A DNA stretch of 16,598 nucleotides from Ignavibacteriales bacterium (GCA_027347125.1 DAIERC010000020.1:1-16598), one strand, 5' to 3'. Counted from the first letter of the stretch, positions 6,296 through 13,404 are shown. Numbers and translations: made by a program. Notes: generated from the letters alone by a model not told the origin.

Positions 6296-7195
6296 ATGAA
6301 TCAATTTCCCAATGCAACTCTACCGCAGCTCGGTACACTGCAAAGCAGCAGAAGTGATGAATTAAATTTATCCGAGCCGACATTCAACATGCTGAGGCAA
6401 TTTATTTATGACAGCTGCGGAATATATTTCCAGGACAACAAGAAATACTTGCTCGAAAGCAGAATCCTAAAAAGAATTAATTTCTTGGGATTAAATTCAT
6501 ATGAAGAATATATCGACTATATAAAATCTCACACAAACAACGGCGTTGAAAAAAAATATTTATACGAAGCAATTACGATTAATGAAACTTTCTTTTTCAG
6601 AAACCAGCCGCAGCTAGACGCGCTGGTATCAACAGTAATCCCGGAAATTATTTCTCAAAAAACCGGGCCCGACAAATATAAACTGAAAATTTGGAGCGCC
6701 GCCTCTTCATCCGGCGAAGAAGCATATTCCGTTGGTATGACTTTTCTAGACCTGATTAAACCGAAATACCCGGCCATCGAACTGGAAATAATAGGTACCG
6801 ATATTAACCACGCTGTTGTGGAAACCGCCAAGGCGGCTAAATATAAAGAATACTCAATTAGAAATACTCCGGCTTATTATCTTAAAAAATATTTTAGGCC
6901 GAACCAGAATACATTTGAACTGGACCCCGCAGTAAAAAAAATGGTTACATTTAAACTTCTTAACCTTTATGATGATGCCAGCATGAAAACAATGTATAAT
7001 TTCGACATCATCTTCTGCGCAAACGTTCTTATATATTTCGATCAGAAATCTAAAATGAAAGTTGTTTCGCATCTTTACAATGCACTGAATAAAGGGGGCT
7101 ACCTGTTTATAGGATATGCCGAAACATTACACACAATATCCAAAGCTTTTAAACTTGTTAGCTTTCCTAAGACTATAGGTTATAAAAAGGAGTAA
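6296..7195 (+). CDS. cheR: Chemotaxis protein methyltransferase CheR
   Basis: The product has 299 residues, typical CheR length. CheR moves a methyl group from S-adenosylmethionine to receptor glutamates during adaptation. An N-terminal helical subdomain (about 25-90) contains the CGIYFQDNKKYLLESRI block. The family motif INETFFFR is at 95-102. The SAM-binding motif I reads IWSAASSSGEEAYS (132-145), slightly divergent from the common SAGCSSGEEPYS. The acidic SAM contact D169 lies in IGTDIN (166-171). The CANVLIYF block is at 241-248 and GYLFIGYAETL near 268-278. Position-specific motifs therefore support activity. The start ATG lies one base after the stop of the HEAT gene and has no Shine-Dalgarno of its own, pointing to translational coupling. 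Neither of the two MCP 3' ends in the window carries a tethering pentapeptide, so CheR may bind receptors by its core only. Confidence 0.96.
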   Translation: MNQFPNATLPQLGTLQSSRSDELNLSEPTFNMLRQFIYDSCGIYFQDNKKYLLESRILKRINFLGLNSYEEYIDYIKSHTNNGVEKKYLYEAITINETFFFRNQPQLDALVSTVIPEIISQKTGPDKYKLKIWSAASSSGEEAYSVGMTFLDLIKPKYPAIELEIIGTDINHAVVETAKAAKYKEYSIRNTPAYYLKKYFRPNQNTFELDPAVKKMVTFKLLNLYDDASMKTMYNFDIIFCANVLIYFDQKSKMKVVSHLYNALNKGGYLFIGYAETLHTISKAFKLVSFPKTIGYKKE

Positions 7196-7203
7196 TTAGA
7201 AGA

Positions 7204-7569
7204 ATGAAAAAAGTTATTCTGGTGGCCGATGATTCTCCATCGATTAGAAAATTTGTCTCTTTTGCCTTGGCTATGAAGGGATTTGAAATTATCTCCGCCG
7301 CCGATGGTATGGAAGCTCTGGAAAAGCTGCCTAACCAAAAAGTTAATCTAGTTATAACAGACTTGAATATGCCCAATGTTGATGGGTTTGAATTAATAAA
7401 ATCGATCCGTAATAACGAAGAGTTTAAAGACATTCCTATAATTATTCTGTCTTCACTTGCCGGCAGCGACGAGATTCAAAGAGGCATGAATTACGGGGCA
7501 AATTCATACTTGGTTAAACCCTTTGACCCCAAACGTATAGCTTATGAAGTTTCAAAATTTTTAAATTAA
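7204..7569 (+). CDS. CheY-like single-domain response regulator (first of two)
   Basis: A 121-residue stand-alone receiver domain. The acidic pocket is D9/D10, the phospho-acceptor is D53 (ITDLNMP), the switch hydroxyl is S83 (IILSS) and the conserved lysine is K105 (VKPF), with an aromatic Y102 three residues earlier. All catalytic positions are kept, so it should be phosphorylated by CheA. There is no output domain. It differs strongly from the next receiver and is not a recent duplicate. The Ser rather than Thr at the switch and a DLNMP rather than DWNMP acceptor motif suggest it may not be the motor-binding CheY. It could be a phosphate sink or act on another target such as the HEAT protein. 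AAGGAG (7187-7192), overlapping the cheR stop, is the likely ribosome-binding site. Confidence 0.93.
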   Translation: MKKVILVADDSPSIRKFVSFALAMKGFEIISAADGMEALEKLPNQKVNLVITDLNMPNVDGFELIKSIRNNEEFKDIPIIILSSLAGSDEIQRGMNYGANSYLVKPFDPKRIAYEVSKFLN

Positions 7570-7580
7570 GGATTATAACT

Positions 7581-7958
7581 ATGGCACTTAGATTTCTTGT
7601 AGTAGACGATTCCGTTACAATGCGGAGAATTGTAATTAATTCTTTACGTAACCTGGGCTATGACGATTTTATTGAAGCCGCAGACGGCAAAGAAGCTCTT
7701 GAAAAACTTACCGCGGATAGTTCCATCAATTTTGTAATAACCGACTGGAACATGCCTGTTGTTTCAGGCTTAGAATTGGTAAAATCTATAAGAGGCGATG
7801 AAAAATTATCCAAACTTTCTATTCTTATGGTTACCACACGAGGCGTTAAAGAAGATATTATAGAAGCATTGCAGGCCAAAGTGAACAATTATATTGTTAA
7901 GCCTTTTACGCCACAAATATTAAAAGAAAAAATTGACCAAATTATTAATGCAGCATAA
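7581..7958 (+). CDS. cheY: Chemotaxis response regulator CheY
   Basis: A 125-residue receiver with strong resemblance to enteric CheY: VVDDSVTMRRIV near the start, TDWNMP around the acceptor, ILMVTTRG and YIVKPFT. Key residues are D9/D10, phospho-acceptor D55, T85, Y104 and K107, matching D12/D13, D57, T87, Y106 and K109 of the E. coli protein. It should be phosphorylated by CheA and bind the flagellar switch. It is followed 12 nt later by the cheZ-like gene, which fits a CheY-P phosphatase partner. AAGGA just before the ATG serves as ribosome-binding site. Of the two receivers in the operon this is the better motor-CheY candidate. Confidence 0.93.
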   Translation: MALRFLVVDDSVTMRRIVINSLRNLGYDDFIEAADGKEALEKLTADSSINFVITDWNMPVVSGLELVKSIRGDEKLSKLSILMVTTRGVKEDIIEALQAKVNNYIVKPFTPQILKEKIDQIINAA

Positions 7959-7970
7959 GGAAGGTGAGCT

Positions 7971-8729
7971 ATGAAACAAGTAAATAATATGTCGGAACTG
8001 TTTGACAGGTTAAACGACCTCAAAGCGGTTTTCCGTTACGGGCAAAAACTGATCCCGATTATACAAAGCATTATAGATTTTATGCGCGACACAGTTCCTT
8101 TGCTGGAAGATATAAATCATTCCATTGCTGATAGCACCAGCAAAATTCCAAAAGCGCAGGATCAAATTACCAACGTATCTAGCGCTACCGAATTGGCTAC
8201 TACCGAAATTCTTGATTTGGTCGATTCCATATCCGCAGATATTGTTAACATCGAAAATACTTTTAAAGAGCTGCAAAAAGAAGAAGAAGAAAAAGGAATG
8301 CTTTGGGCACAAATAAAAAGCCTTCTTCCTGATTCCGCCGAAGCAGCCGAATTAATAAACAAATTTGAAAACGGCCGTCAGTTTATTACAAAAAGCAGCG
8401 AGCTTATTGAGATATTCCAAAAAATTAAAAACGACGTATATAATATTACGCTGTCCTTGCAAGTTCAGGATATTACATCGCAGCAGCTTGCGGCTGTAAC
8501 GCATCTTATCGAATCGGTTCAGAAAAGGTTAGCATCTTTAATTGTTCATCTGGATGAATCAGATCTTCATGGATTTGAATTCCAGAAAGCGTATTCTACC
8601 AAGGGTACAACTTTTGACCCCGATGCCAGGTACACAAAATCTACCGAGAGACAGGAAGTAGCCGATGAAATAATTAACGGCGCATTAAATAAAACTTCTC
8701 AAGATGAAATAGATAAACTTTTTTCTTAA
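7971..8729 (+). CDS. cheZ: CheZ-like CheY-P phosphatase
   Basis: A 252-residue, mostly helical protein. The long helices (about 60-190) include the motif VQDITSQQL, in which D167 and Q171 reproduce the D-x-x-x-Q signature of CheZ (D143 and Q147 in E. coli) that positions water for CheY-P hydrolysis. The next helix, LIESVQKRLASL, also fits the CheZ long hairpin. A flexible polar linker (about 195-230) leads to a C-terminal amphipathic peptide SQDEIDKLFS (243-252), in the place where CheZ carries its CheY-binding helix. That peptide strongly resembles the CheY-P-binding N terminus of FliM. AAGGAAGGTGAG just before the ATG is a strong ribosome-binding site. The gene lies between cheY and cheA. 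Overall similarity to proteobacterial CheZ is low away from the motif, so the call rests on the motif, architecture and context. Confidence 0.82.
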   Translation: MKQVNNMSELFDRLNDLKAVFRYGQKLIPIIQSIIDFMRDTVPLLEDINHSIADSTSKIPKAQDQITNVSSATELATTEILDLVDSISADIVNIENTFKELQKEEEEKGMLWAQIKSLLPDSAEAAELINKFENGRQFITKSSELIEIFQKIKNDVYNITLSLQVQDITSQQLAAVTHLIESVQKRLASLIVHLDESDLHGFEFQKAYSTKGTTFDPDARYTKSTERQEVADEIINGALNKTSQDEIDKLFS

Positions 8730-8730
8730 T

Positions 8731-10506
8731 ATGAACGAAAACAATACATACTCAATGCTTAGCGATCCCGAAATGAAAGAGATCGTTGAAAGTTTTATAG
8801 TTGAAACAAAAGAAATTCTTGAGAAACTTGATTTGAATTTAATTGAGCTTGAGAATAGACCTAACGACTCCGAACTTCTCAACGAAGTCTTCAGATCGTT
8901 TCATACTATTAAGGGAACTTCAGGTTTTCTTGGCTTAGATAGATTAACAATGGTAACGCACCGTTGTGAAGATATCTTAAACAAATTGCGAAAAGGCGAG
9001 GCCATACTTAATCCGGAGCTTATGGACGGAATTTTAATGGCTTACGATAAAATAAAAGAACTGCTGGCAACTATCGAAACAAACCTTAATGAAAATATTC
9101 CAATTGATGAAACAGTTGAAGTGTTAAATAGTCTTATCGCTAAGCTTGAAAAAGATAAATTAGGCGACGACAGCAAGCCTTCCGAAACGCCCGATATAAA
9201 AGTTGAAGAGCATGAACAACTTGATGAATCTGATGAAGACGCTGAGCACGATTTGGAGCAGGTAAAGAAGAAAGACGATTCGCCCAAAGAAACCGGCAAA
9301 GCCTATCTGAACAAAAAAGCGGAAAATACCATTAGGGTTGATGTAGAGCGGTTGGATGAATTATTAAACATTGCCTCTGAACTTGTTCTTGGAAGAAACC
9401 GGCTTGCGCAGGTTAATTCCGAAGTGGGGCTTGAATATGAAGGATCTAAAATTTCGCGCGACCTGGCCGACGCTGCAAAACAGATAGACCTTATGACGAA
9501 CGAGCTTCAACTGGTTGTTATGAAAACCAGGATGGTTAAAATTGGAAAAGTTTTTAACCGTTTCCCCAGACTGGTAAGAGATCTTGCCAGGGAAACTCAA
9601 AAAGAAGTGAACCTTATTATTAGAGGCGAAGATACGGAACTGGACAAAACATTAATCGAAGAAATTAATGATCCGCTTGTTCACTTAATAAGAAATTCCG
9701 CAGACCACGGAATTGAAAAACCTGAAGACAGAGTAAAAGCCGGTAAAGATAAAACCGGTACGGTAATTCTTTCTGCCGATCAGGAAGGTAACCAGATAAT
9801 AATAACAATTGAAGACGACGGAAAAGGGATTGATCCTGAATTTCTTAAAGAGAAAGCTGTTTCAAAAGGATTAATTACCAGGGAAAAAGCCAAGGAACTT
9901 TCAAAACAGGAAGCTTATAATCTTATATTCTTGCCCGGCTTTTCAACTGCCGAAGTGGTAACAAATGTTTCAGGTCGCGGTGTGGGAATGGACGTTGTTA
10001 AAACCAACGTTACAAAGTTAAGAGGGATTATCAGCATCGAATCCGCAATAGGCAAGGGAACAAAAATTATTGTTAAACTGCCGTTAACTTTGGCTATTAT
10101 TCCCGGCATGATTGTTAAAGTATACGGCGAGACGGTTGTAATTCCGCTTAACTCTGTAATAGAAGTTGTAAGAGTTCACGTTGAAGATATTTATACTGTT
10201 AACGGCCATGAAACAATACGCCGCCGCGACAGCGTTTTGCCGTTAATCAGCATAGATACATTATTGTACAGTGATGCGAAAGCCAACGATAAAGTAATTT
10301 GGCAATACGTTGTTATTGTTGGTCTGGCCGAAAAAAGATTCGGAATAAAAGTAGACGAACTATTGGGACAAAAAGAAGTGGTAATAAAATCACTCGGTAA
10401 TTATTTAGGAAACATTGAAGGAATAGCTGGTTCAACAATTATGGGTGACGGTACTGTTGTTATGATTGTTGATATAAGCGAACTGATAAATAAACTAGCG
10501 GAATAA
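8731..10506 (+). CDS. cheA: Chemotaxis histidine kinase CheA (lacking a P2 domain)
   Basis: The product is 591 residues, shorter than the usual 650-700. The HPt (P1) domain carries the phosphorylated His58 in RSFHTIKGTSGFLGL, within residues 8-125. An acidic low-complexity linker (about 140-198) follows, with no recognisable P2 CheY/CheB-docking domain. P3 dimerisation (about 199-265) contains LDELLNIASELVLGRNRL. The P4 ATPase (about 266-450) has an N-box around H318 (HLIRNSADHGIE), G1 DDGKGID (362-368), an F-box near LPGFS and G2 GRGVGMD (415-421). P5, the CheW-like domain that joins the array, spans about 452-590. All kinase motifs are intact. The ATG is two bases after the cheZ stop (TAATATG), so translation is probably coupled. 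Without P2, phosphotransfer to CheY and CheB would rely on direct contact with P1. Confidence 0.97.
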   Translation: MNENNTYSMLSDPEMKEIVESFIVETKEILEKLDLNLIELENRPNDSELLNEVFRSFHTIKGTSGFLGLDRLTMVTHRCEDILNKLRKGEAILNPELMDGILMAYDKIKELLATIETNLNENIPIDETVEVLNSLIAKLEKDKLGDDSKPSETPDIKVEEHEQLDESDEDAEHDLEQVKKKDDSPKETGKAYLNKKAENTIRVDVERLDELLNIASELVLGRNRLAQVNSEVGLEYEGSKISRDLADAAKQIDLMTNELQLVVMKTRMVKIGKVFNRFPRLVRDLARETQKEVNLIIRGEDTELDKTLIEEINDPLVHLIRNSADHGIEKPEDRVKAGKDKTGTVILSADQEGNQIIITIEDDGKGIDPEFLKEKAVSKGLITREKAKELSKQEAYNLIFLPGFSTAEVVTNVSGRGVGMDVVKTNVTKLRGIISIESAIGKGTKIIVKLPLTLAIIPGMIVKVYGETVVIPLNSVIEVVRVHVEDIYTVNGHETIRRRDSVLPLISIDTLLYSDAKANDKVIWQYVVIVGLAEKRFGIKVDELLGQKEVVIKSLGNYLGNIEGIAGSTIMGDGTVVMIVDISELINKLAE

Positions 10507-10507
10507 A

Positions 10508-11584
10508 TTGACACAAATAAAAGCTGTTGTTGTAGATGATTCGGCGTTCATGCGTAAATCGATTTCTATTATGCTTGAAAGCGATTCGGATATTAAAGTT
10601 GTTGGTATTGCGAGGGACGGGGAAGAGGGTTACAATATGGTTAAATCACTTAAACCCGATATTGTTACCCTTGATATTGAAATGCCCAAAATGGACGGGA
10701 TAACCGCATTACAAAAAATAATGCACGATTGCCCTACGTCGGTTATAATGTTAAGTTCCTTAACAACCGAAGGCGCCGAAATAACTTTAAAAGCCCTTGA
10801 ATACGGTGCCGTGGATTTTATACCGAAAGAACTATCTTACGTAAATGTTAACATCATCAAAATAAAAGATGATCTTATAAATAAAGTTAAAGAGATAGTT
10901 AAACAAAGAAGTTTAAGGGAGAGGCTGCGGAGAATTCAGCAGGTAAACTCAAAGCTCTCTCATGGAAATCAGAAACCTACGGTTGTTCCCGAAACCAGGG
11001 AATTACCAAAAATCGGTTACCGGGCAATTGCTCTTGGAGTTTCAACCGGCGGACCGTTTTCTTTGCAAAAAGTAATTCCGAGATTGCCGAAAAGTATTAG
11101 CGTGCCTGTCTTTATTGTTCAGCACATGCCTCCCAAATTTACCAAGTCGCTTGCAGAGCGTCTTAACACGCTTAGTGAAGTGGAAGTAAAAGAAGCCGAG
11201 CATAACGAACTTGTTCGCAGCGGCGTGGTTTATATTGCGCCGGGCGGCTTTCACATGACGGTTGCAAAAAACGGAACCAGCAGAGAAGTTATTCAGATTT
11301 CCAAAGAGCCTTCAACCATGCTTCATTGCCCTTCTGTTGATGTTATGATCGAGTCGGTTGTAGACGTATACGGCAAATACGCGCTCGGCGTTATAATGAC
11401 GGGCATGGGAAAAGACGGGTACGAAGGAATTAAAAAATTAAAAAACCTCGGCGGTTACTGTATAGCGCAGGATGAAGAAAGCTGCGTGGTTTACGGTATG
11501 CCAAAAGCAATTGTGGATGCGGGTCTGGCAGAAGTTGTAGCCCCGCTTGAAAAAATTTCAGAAACAATAAATAGAGCATTATAA
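10508..11584 (+). CDS. cheB: Chemotaxis protein-glutamate methylesterase CheB (TTG start)
   Basis: The product is 358 residues, normal length. The N-terminal receiver has D10/D11, phospho-acceptor D56 (TLDIEMP) and K107. After a linker (about 130-168) comes the methylesterase/deamidase domain with catalytic S179 (GVSTGGP), H206 (VQHMPP) and D303 (GMGKDG). It removes methyl groups from receptors when phosphorylated by CheA, opposing CheR. The start is TTG at 10508, one base after the cheA stop. The next in-frame ATG is at residue 15 and would delete the acidic pocket, so the TTG is well supported. No Shine-Dalgarno is seen; coupling to cheA is likely. The downstream small gene starts one base after its stop. 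Confidence 0.97.
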   Translation: MTQIKAVVVDDSAFMRKSISIMLESDSDIKVVGIARDGEEGYNMVKSLKPDIVTLDIEMPKMDGITALQKIMHDCPTSVIMLSSLTTEGAEITLKALEYGAVDFIPKELSYVNVNIIKIKDDLINKVKEIVKQRSLRERLRRIQQVNSKLSHGNQKPTVVPETRELPKIGYRAIALGVSTGGPFSLQKVIPRLPKSISVPVFIVQHMPPKFTKSLAERLNTLSEVEVKEAEHNELVRSGVVYIAPGGFHMTVAKNGTSREVIQISKEPSTMLHCPSVDVMIESVVDVYGKYALGVIMTGMGKDGYEGIKKLKNLGGYCIAQDEESCVVYGMPKAIVDAGLAEVVAPLEKISETINRAL

Positions 11585-11585
11585 A

Positions 11586-11831
11586 ATGAAAGATAATTTT
11601 GAAGAACCGTTATTCAGGGAATTCGGTATGGCAGACGATAAAAGTGCTAAAAGTTTTATTAAGGCTACAGAGGCCTCAATTATTGGGAAAACAAGAATTA
11701 CAATTGAAGAAGAAAGTCACGACGGCGTAAAAGTTATTTTAAAAAAAGACGCAAGCGATACTATAAAAGAAATCAAATTTGTTTGCTCATGCGGGCAAAC
11801 AAAATCAATTGTTCTGGATTATTCTGAATAA
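11586..11831 (+). CDS. Small conserved-looking protein with a C-terminal CxCG motif, last gene of the che operon
   Basis: I do not recognise this 81-residue protein. It is soluble and charged, with no signal peptide or membrane helix. The N-terminal half (about 1-35) looks helical and the second half strand-rich, ending in KFVCSCGQTKSIVLDYSE. The F-V-C-S-C-G element looks like half of a zinc-binding knuckle; with only two cysteines, metal binding would need a dimer or other ligands such as His45. The start ATG lies one base after the cheB stop (TAAAATG), so it is probably translationally coupled and made with the chemotaxis proteins. The base usage matches its neighbours. A regulatory or adaptor role is possible but nothing in the sequence proves one. 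The reading frame is credible because of its packing and its protein-like composition. Confidence 0.75.
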   Translation: MKDNFEEPLFREFGMADDKSAKSFIKATEASIIGKTRITIEEESHDGVKVILKKDASDTIKEIKFVCSCGQTKSIVLDYSE

Positions 11832-11909
11832 TAATTTGCAAATGTACAGATTTAGCCAATTCAGATTTCTTATTCCTTCCTTATTCAAACATTTTTAGCT
11901 TTTCTTTAA

Positions 11910-11924
11910 TGGCACCTATTTTGA
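11910..11924 (+). promoter_or_regulatory. Candidate sigma-54 (RpoN) promoter for the flagellar operon
   Basis: TGGCACCTATTTTGA (11910-11924) fits the -24/-12 pattern TGGCAC-N5-TTGC with the correct 10-nt spacing between the GG and GN pairs. The only key deviation is A instead of C at the last -12 position. It lies in the 123-bp gap before flgB, in the correct orientation, with the start codon about 30 nt downstream. Sigma-54 control of basal-body operons is common in other bacteria. No enhancer-binding site can be identified by eye. Confidence 0.45.
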
Positions 11925-11925
11925 A

Positions 11926-11950
11926 CCACCAATAAAAAAAATATTGGTGG
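11926..11950 (+). repeat. Perfect 9-bp inverted repeat abutting the flgB start
   Basis: CCACCAATA (11926-11934) and TATTGGTGG (11942-11950) are perfect inverted arms around seven A. The right arm ends 4 nt before the flgB ATG and contains GGTGG, the only Shine-Dalgarno-like sequence there. No T-run follows, so it is not a simple terminator. It could be an operator, or an RNA hairpin that hides the ribosome-binding site if transcription begins upstream of 11926. Confidence 0.6.
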
Positions 11951-11954
11951 ATAG

Positions 11955-12341
11955 ATGCCCAATTCAAATATTAAACTACTGGAAAATTTTGCAGACTTCT
12001 GTGCTGCAAGAAATAAAGTAATTAGTAAGAACATTGCCAACATCGGCACACAAAATTACCGCACCGAAGATGTAGTTTTCAAAAATGTTCTTGATGAAAA
12101 CATGGGTTCTATTTTAAAAACTACCGATAGCAAACACATCGGCGGATCGGGCAATGGTGCATCGCCGGAATTTGAAATTAAGATAGACAACAGTACGGAT
12201 AATGTTTCCGGTATTAACAATGTAGATATAGACAAAGAAATGGCGAAACTTGCGGAGAATACTCTTAACTTCAAATTCGCTTCAAACAGAATCAGCGATT
12301 ACTTTAAGAATATTCAAATGGTAATTAAAGGAGGTGCATAA
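11955..12341 (+). CDS. flgB: Flagellar basal-body rod protein FlgB
   Basis: The 128-residue product is a proximal rod component exported by the flagellar type III system. The N-terminal helix has the rod/hook signature around ISKNIANIGTQNYRTEDVVF (about 24-43). The C-terminal helix DIDKEMAKLAENTLNFKFASNRIS (about 92-115) is the matching half of the coiled coil typical of rod proteins. No signal peptide is present, as expected for type III export. The length is normal for FlgB. Its stop codon overlaps the flgC start (TAATG at 12339-12343). It is the first gene of the basal-body operon; the sigma-54-like element and inverted repeat lie just upstream. Confidence 0.93.
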   Translation: MPNSNIKLLENFADFCAARNKVISKNIANIGTQNYRTEDVVFKNVLDENMGSILKTTDSKHIGGSGNGASPEFEIKIDNSTDNVSGINNVDIDKEMAKLAENTLNFKFASNRISDYFKNIQMVIKGGA

Positions 12342-12838
12342 TGAAAATCGGAGGAAACTTTCCCGGTTTTGATATAAGCGCAAAAGGAATGAGCGTTCAA
12401 AGGCAAAGGATGAATCTTATTGCCGAAAATATTGCTAATGCAGATGTAACTAGAACTGCAGACGGGCAGCCTTACAAAAGAAAATTTTTAGTGGTTTCCG
12501 AAAAACAAAATACTTTTTCGGGCAACTTGATGCAACAAACCGGAACTCTTAGGCTTGCTACAACCGACCAAGCGCATATTGCAATGCCGGCAGAAGTTCC
12601 CGGTCAACCCGGCGGAGGAACCGGCCTGGTTTCAAAAGAAATGGTAGATCAAAAAATGGGCGATGTGGTTTATATGCCCGACAGCCCGGATGCCGATAAA
12701 AACGGTTATGTTCAGGAATCTAACGTAAACATTGTAACCGAAATGGTAGACATGATTTCGGCTACCCGGAGTTATGAGGCAAACCTTACGGCGCTTGACT
12801 CATCGAAGCAAATGGTAAAAGATTCATTGGGGATTTAA
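12341..12838 (+). CDS. flgC: Flagellar basal-body rod protein FlgC
   Basis: The 165-residue product is a proximal rod component. It begins with FDISAKGMSVQRQRMNLIAENIANADVTRT (about 10-39), the conserved rod-protein N-terminal helix and ANA(D/N) turn. It ends with VQESNVNIVTEMVDMISATRSYEANL (about 127-152), the canonical FlgC C-terminal motif, and a final SLGI. The middle region is Gly- and Pro-rich around 80-95 and somewhat longer than in the enteric protein. GGAGGTG just before the ATG gives a strong ribosome-binding site, and the 1-base overlap with flgB couples translation. It assembles with FlgB on the FliE/MS-ring base. Confidence 0.96.
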   Translation: MKIGGNFPGFDISAKGMSVQRQRMNLIAENIANADVTRTADGQPYKRKFLVVSEKQNTFSGNLMQQTGTLRLATTDQAHIAMPAEVPGQPGGGTGLVSKEMVDQKMGDVVYMPDSPDADKNGYVQESNVNIVTEMVDMISATRSYEANLTALDSSKQMVKDSLGI

Positions 12839-12842
12839 CAGG

Positions 12843-13112
12843 ATGAAAATATCTACTAATATGATCGGAAATTATACTCAAAATATTGCGCGCAACGTTA
12901 ACACAACGGCCAAGCCTAAAGAAGCTGATCCGAAGTTTGAATTGAACGCTGCCGGGCAAACAAAAGCTAACAGCTTAACAACCGATGAAAAAAACTTTTT
13001 TGCAAATCTTTACCCTGATAAGAAAAACGAGATTGTAGATCATCATTACTACAACCGCAGCGGCGAATTATCGGGAGTTAAAGTAGGGTCGTTAATAGAT
13101 AGGAGAGGATAG
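12843..13112 (+). CDS. Unrecognised 89-residue protein between flgC and fliE
   Basis: I do not recognise this protein. It starts four bases after flgC, and fliE starts two bases after its stop TAG. The N-terminal third (MKISTNMIGNYTQNIARNV) is polar and rod-protein-like in style and is followed by a disordered-looking linker. The C-terminal part holds TTDEKNFFANLYPDKKNEI (about 46-64), an amphipathic helix with aromatic residues, and a tail GVKVGSLIDRRG. There is no signal peptide or transmembrane segment. flgB, flgC and fliE are commonly adjacent, so an inserted gene here is likely to act in rod or export-gate assembly, as a chaperone, adaptor or type III-exported small component. That is inference from position only. 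Codon use resembles the neighbours. The reading frame is supported by tight packing. Confidence 0.72.
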   Translation: MKISTNMIGNYTQNIARNVNTTAKPKEADPKFELNAAGQTKANSLTTDEKNFFANLYPDKKNEIVDHHYYNRSGELSGVKVGSLIDRRG

Positions 13113-13113
13113 G

Positions 13114-13404
13114 ATGAAAATTGATGCTATAACTTCGCAATTAACCGATGTAATTAATCCTATAAAAATTGAAAAAGACAACGGTGATAAATTCGGTAAC
13201 ATATTAACCGATTTTATCGGTCAGGTAAATCAGAATCAGCTGGATGCAAACAGTGTTACTAAAGATTTTGTACAGGGGGGCAACGTAGAAATTCAAGACG
13301 TAATGATTGCCGGCGAAAAAGCAAAAACGAGCATGGAGCTTTTACTGGAAATCAGAAACAAATCCATCGACATGTATAAAGAATTAACCCAAATGCAGAT
13401 TTAA
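13114..13404 (+). CDS. fliE: Flagellar hook-basal body complex protein FliE
   Basis: The 96-residue product is close to the usual FliE length. FliE joins the MS ring/export gate to the rod. The C-terminal two-thirds carry the family pattern: NILTDFIGQVNQNQLDAN, then DFVQGGNVEIQDVMIAGEKAKTS, then ELLLEIRNKSIDMYKELTQMQI, corresponding to the conserved helix pair and the final MQ-I/V. The GAGAGGATAGG upstream serves as ribosome-binding site. It lies directly before fliF, the usual order. It is exported by the flagellar type III system and has no signal peptide. Confidence 0.95.
   Translation: MKIDAITSQLTDVINPIKIEKDNGDKFGNILTDFIGQVNQNQLDANSVTKDFVQGGNVEIQDVMIAGEKAKTSMELLLEIRNKSIDMYKELTQMQI

Noticed and set aside
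8125..8316. 63-codon + strand frame inside the cheZ-like gene
   Set aside because: It is nested out of frame in a well-supported gene and has a low-complexity Lys tail.
12690..12700. GCCGATAA, an exact FliA -10 match, inside flgC
   Set aside because: Within conserved coding sequence and without a TAAA box at the right spacing; CGATAA also occurs by chance in other coding regions such as cheA.
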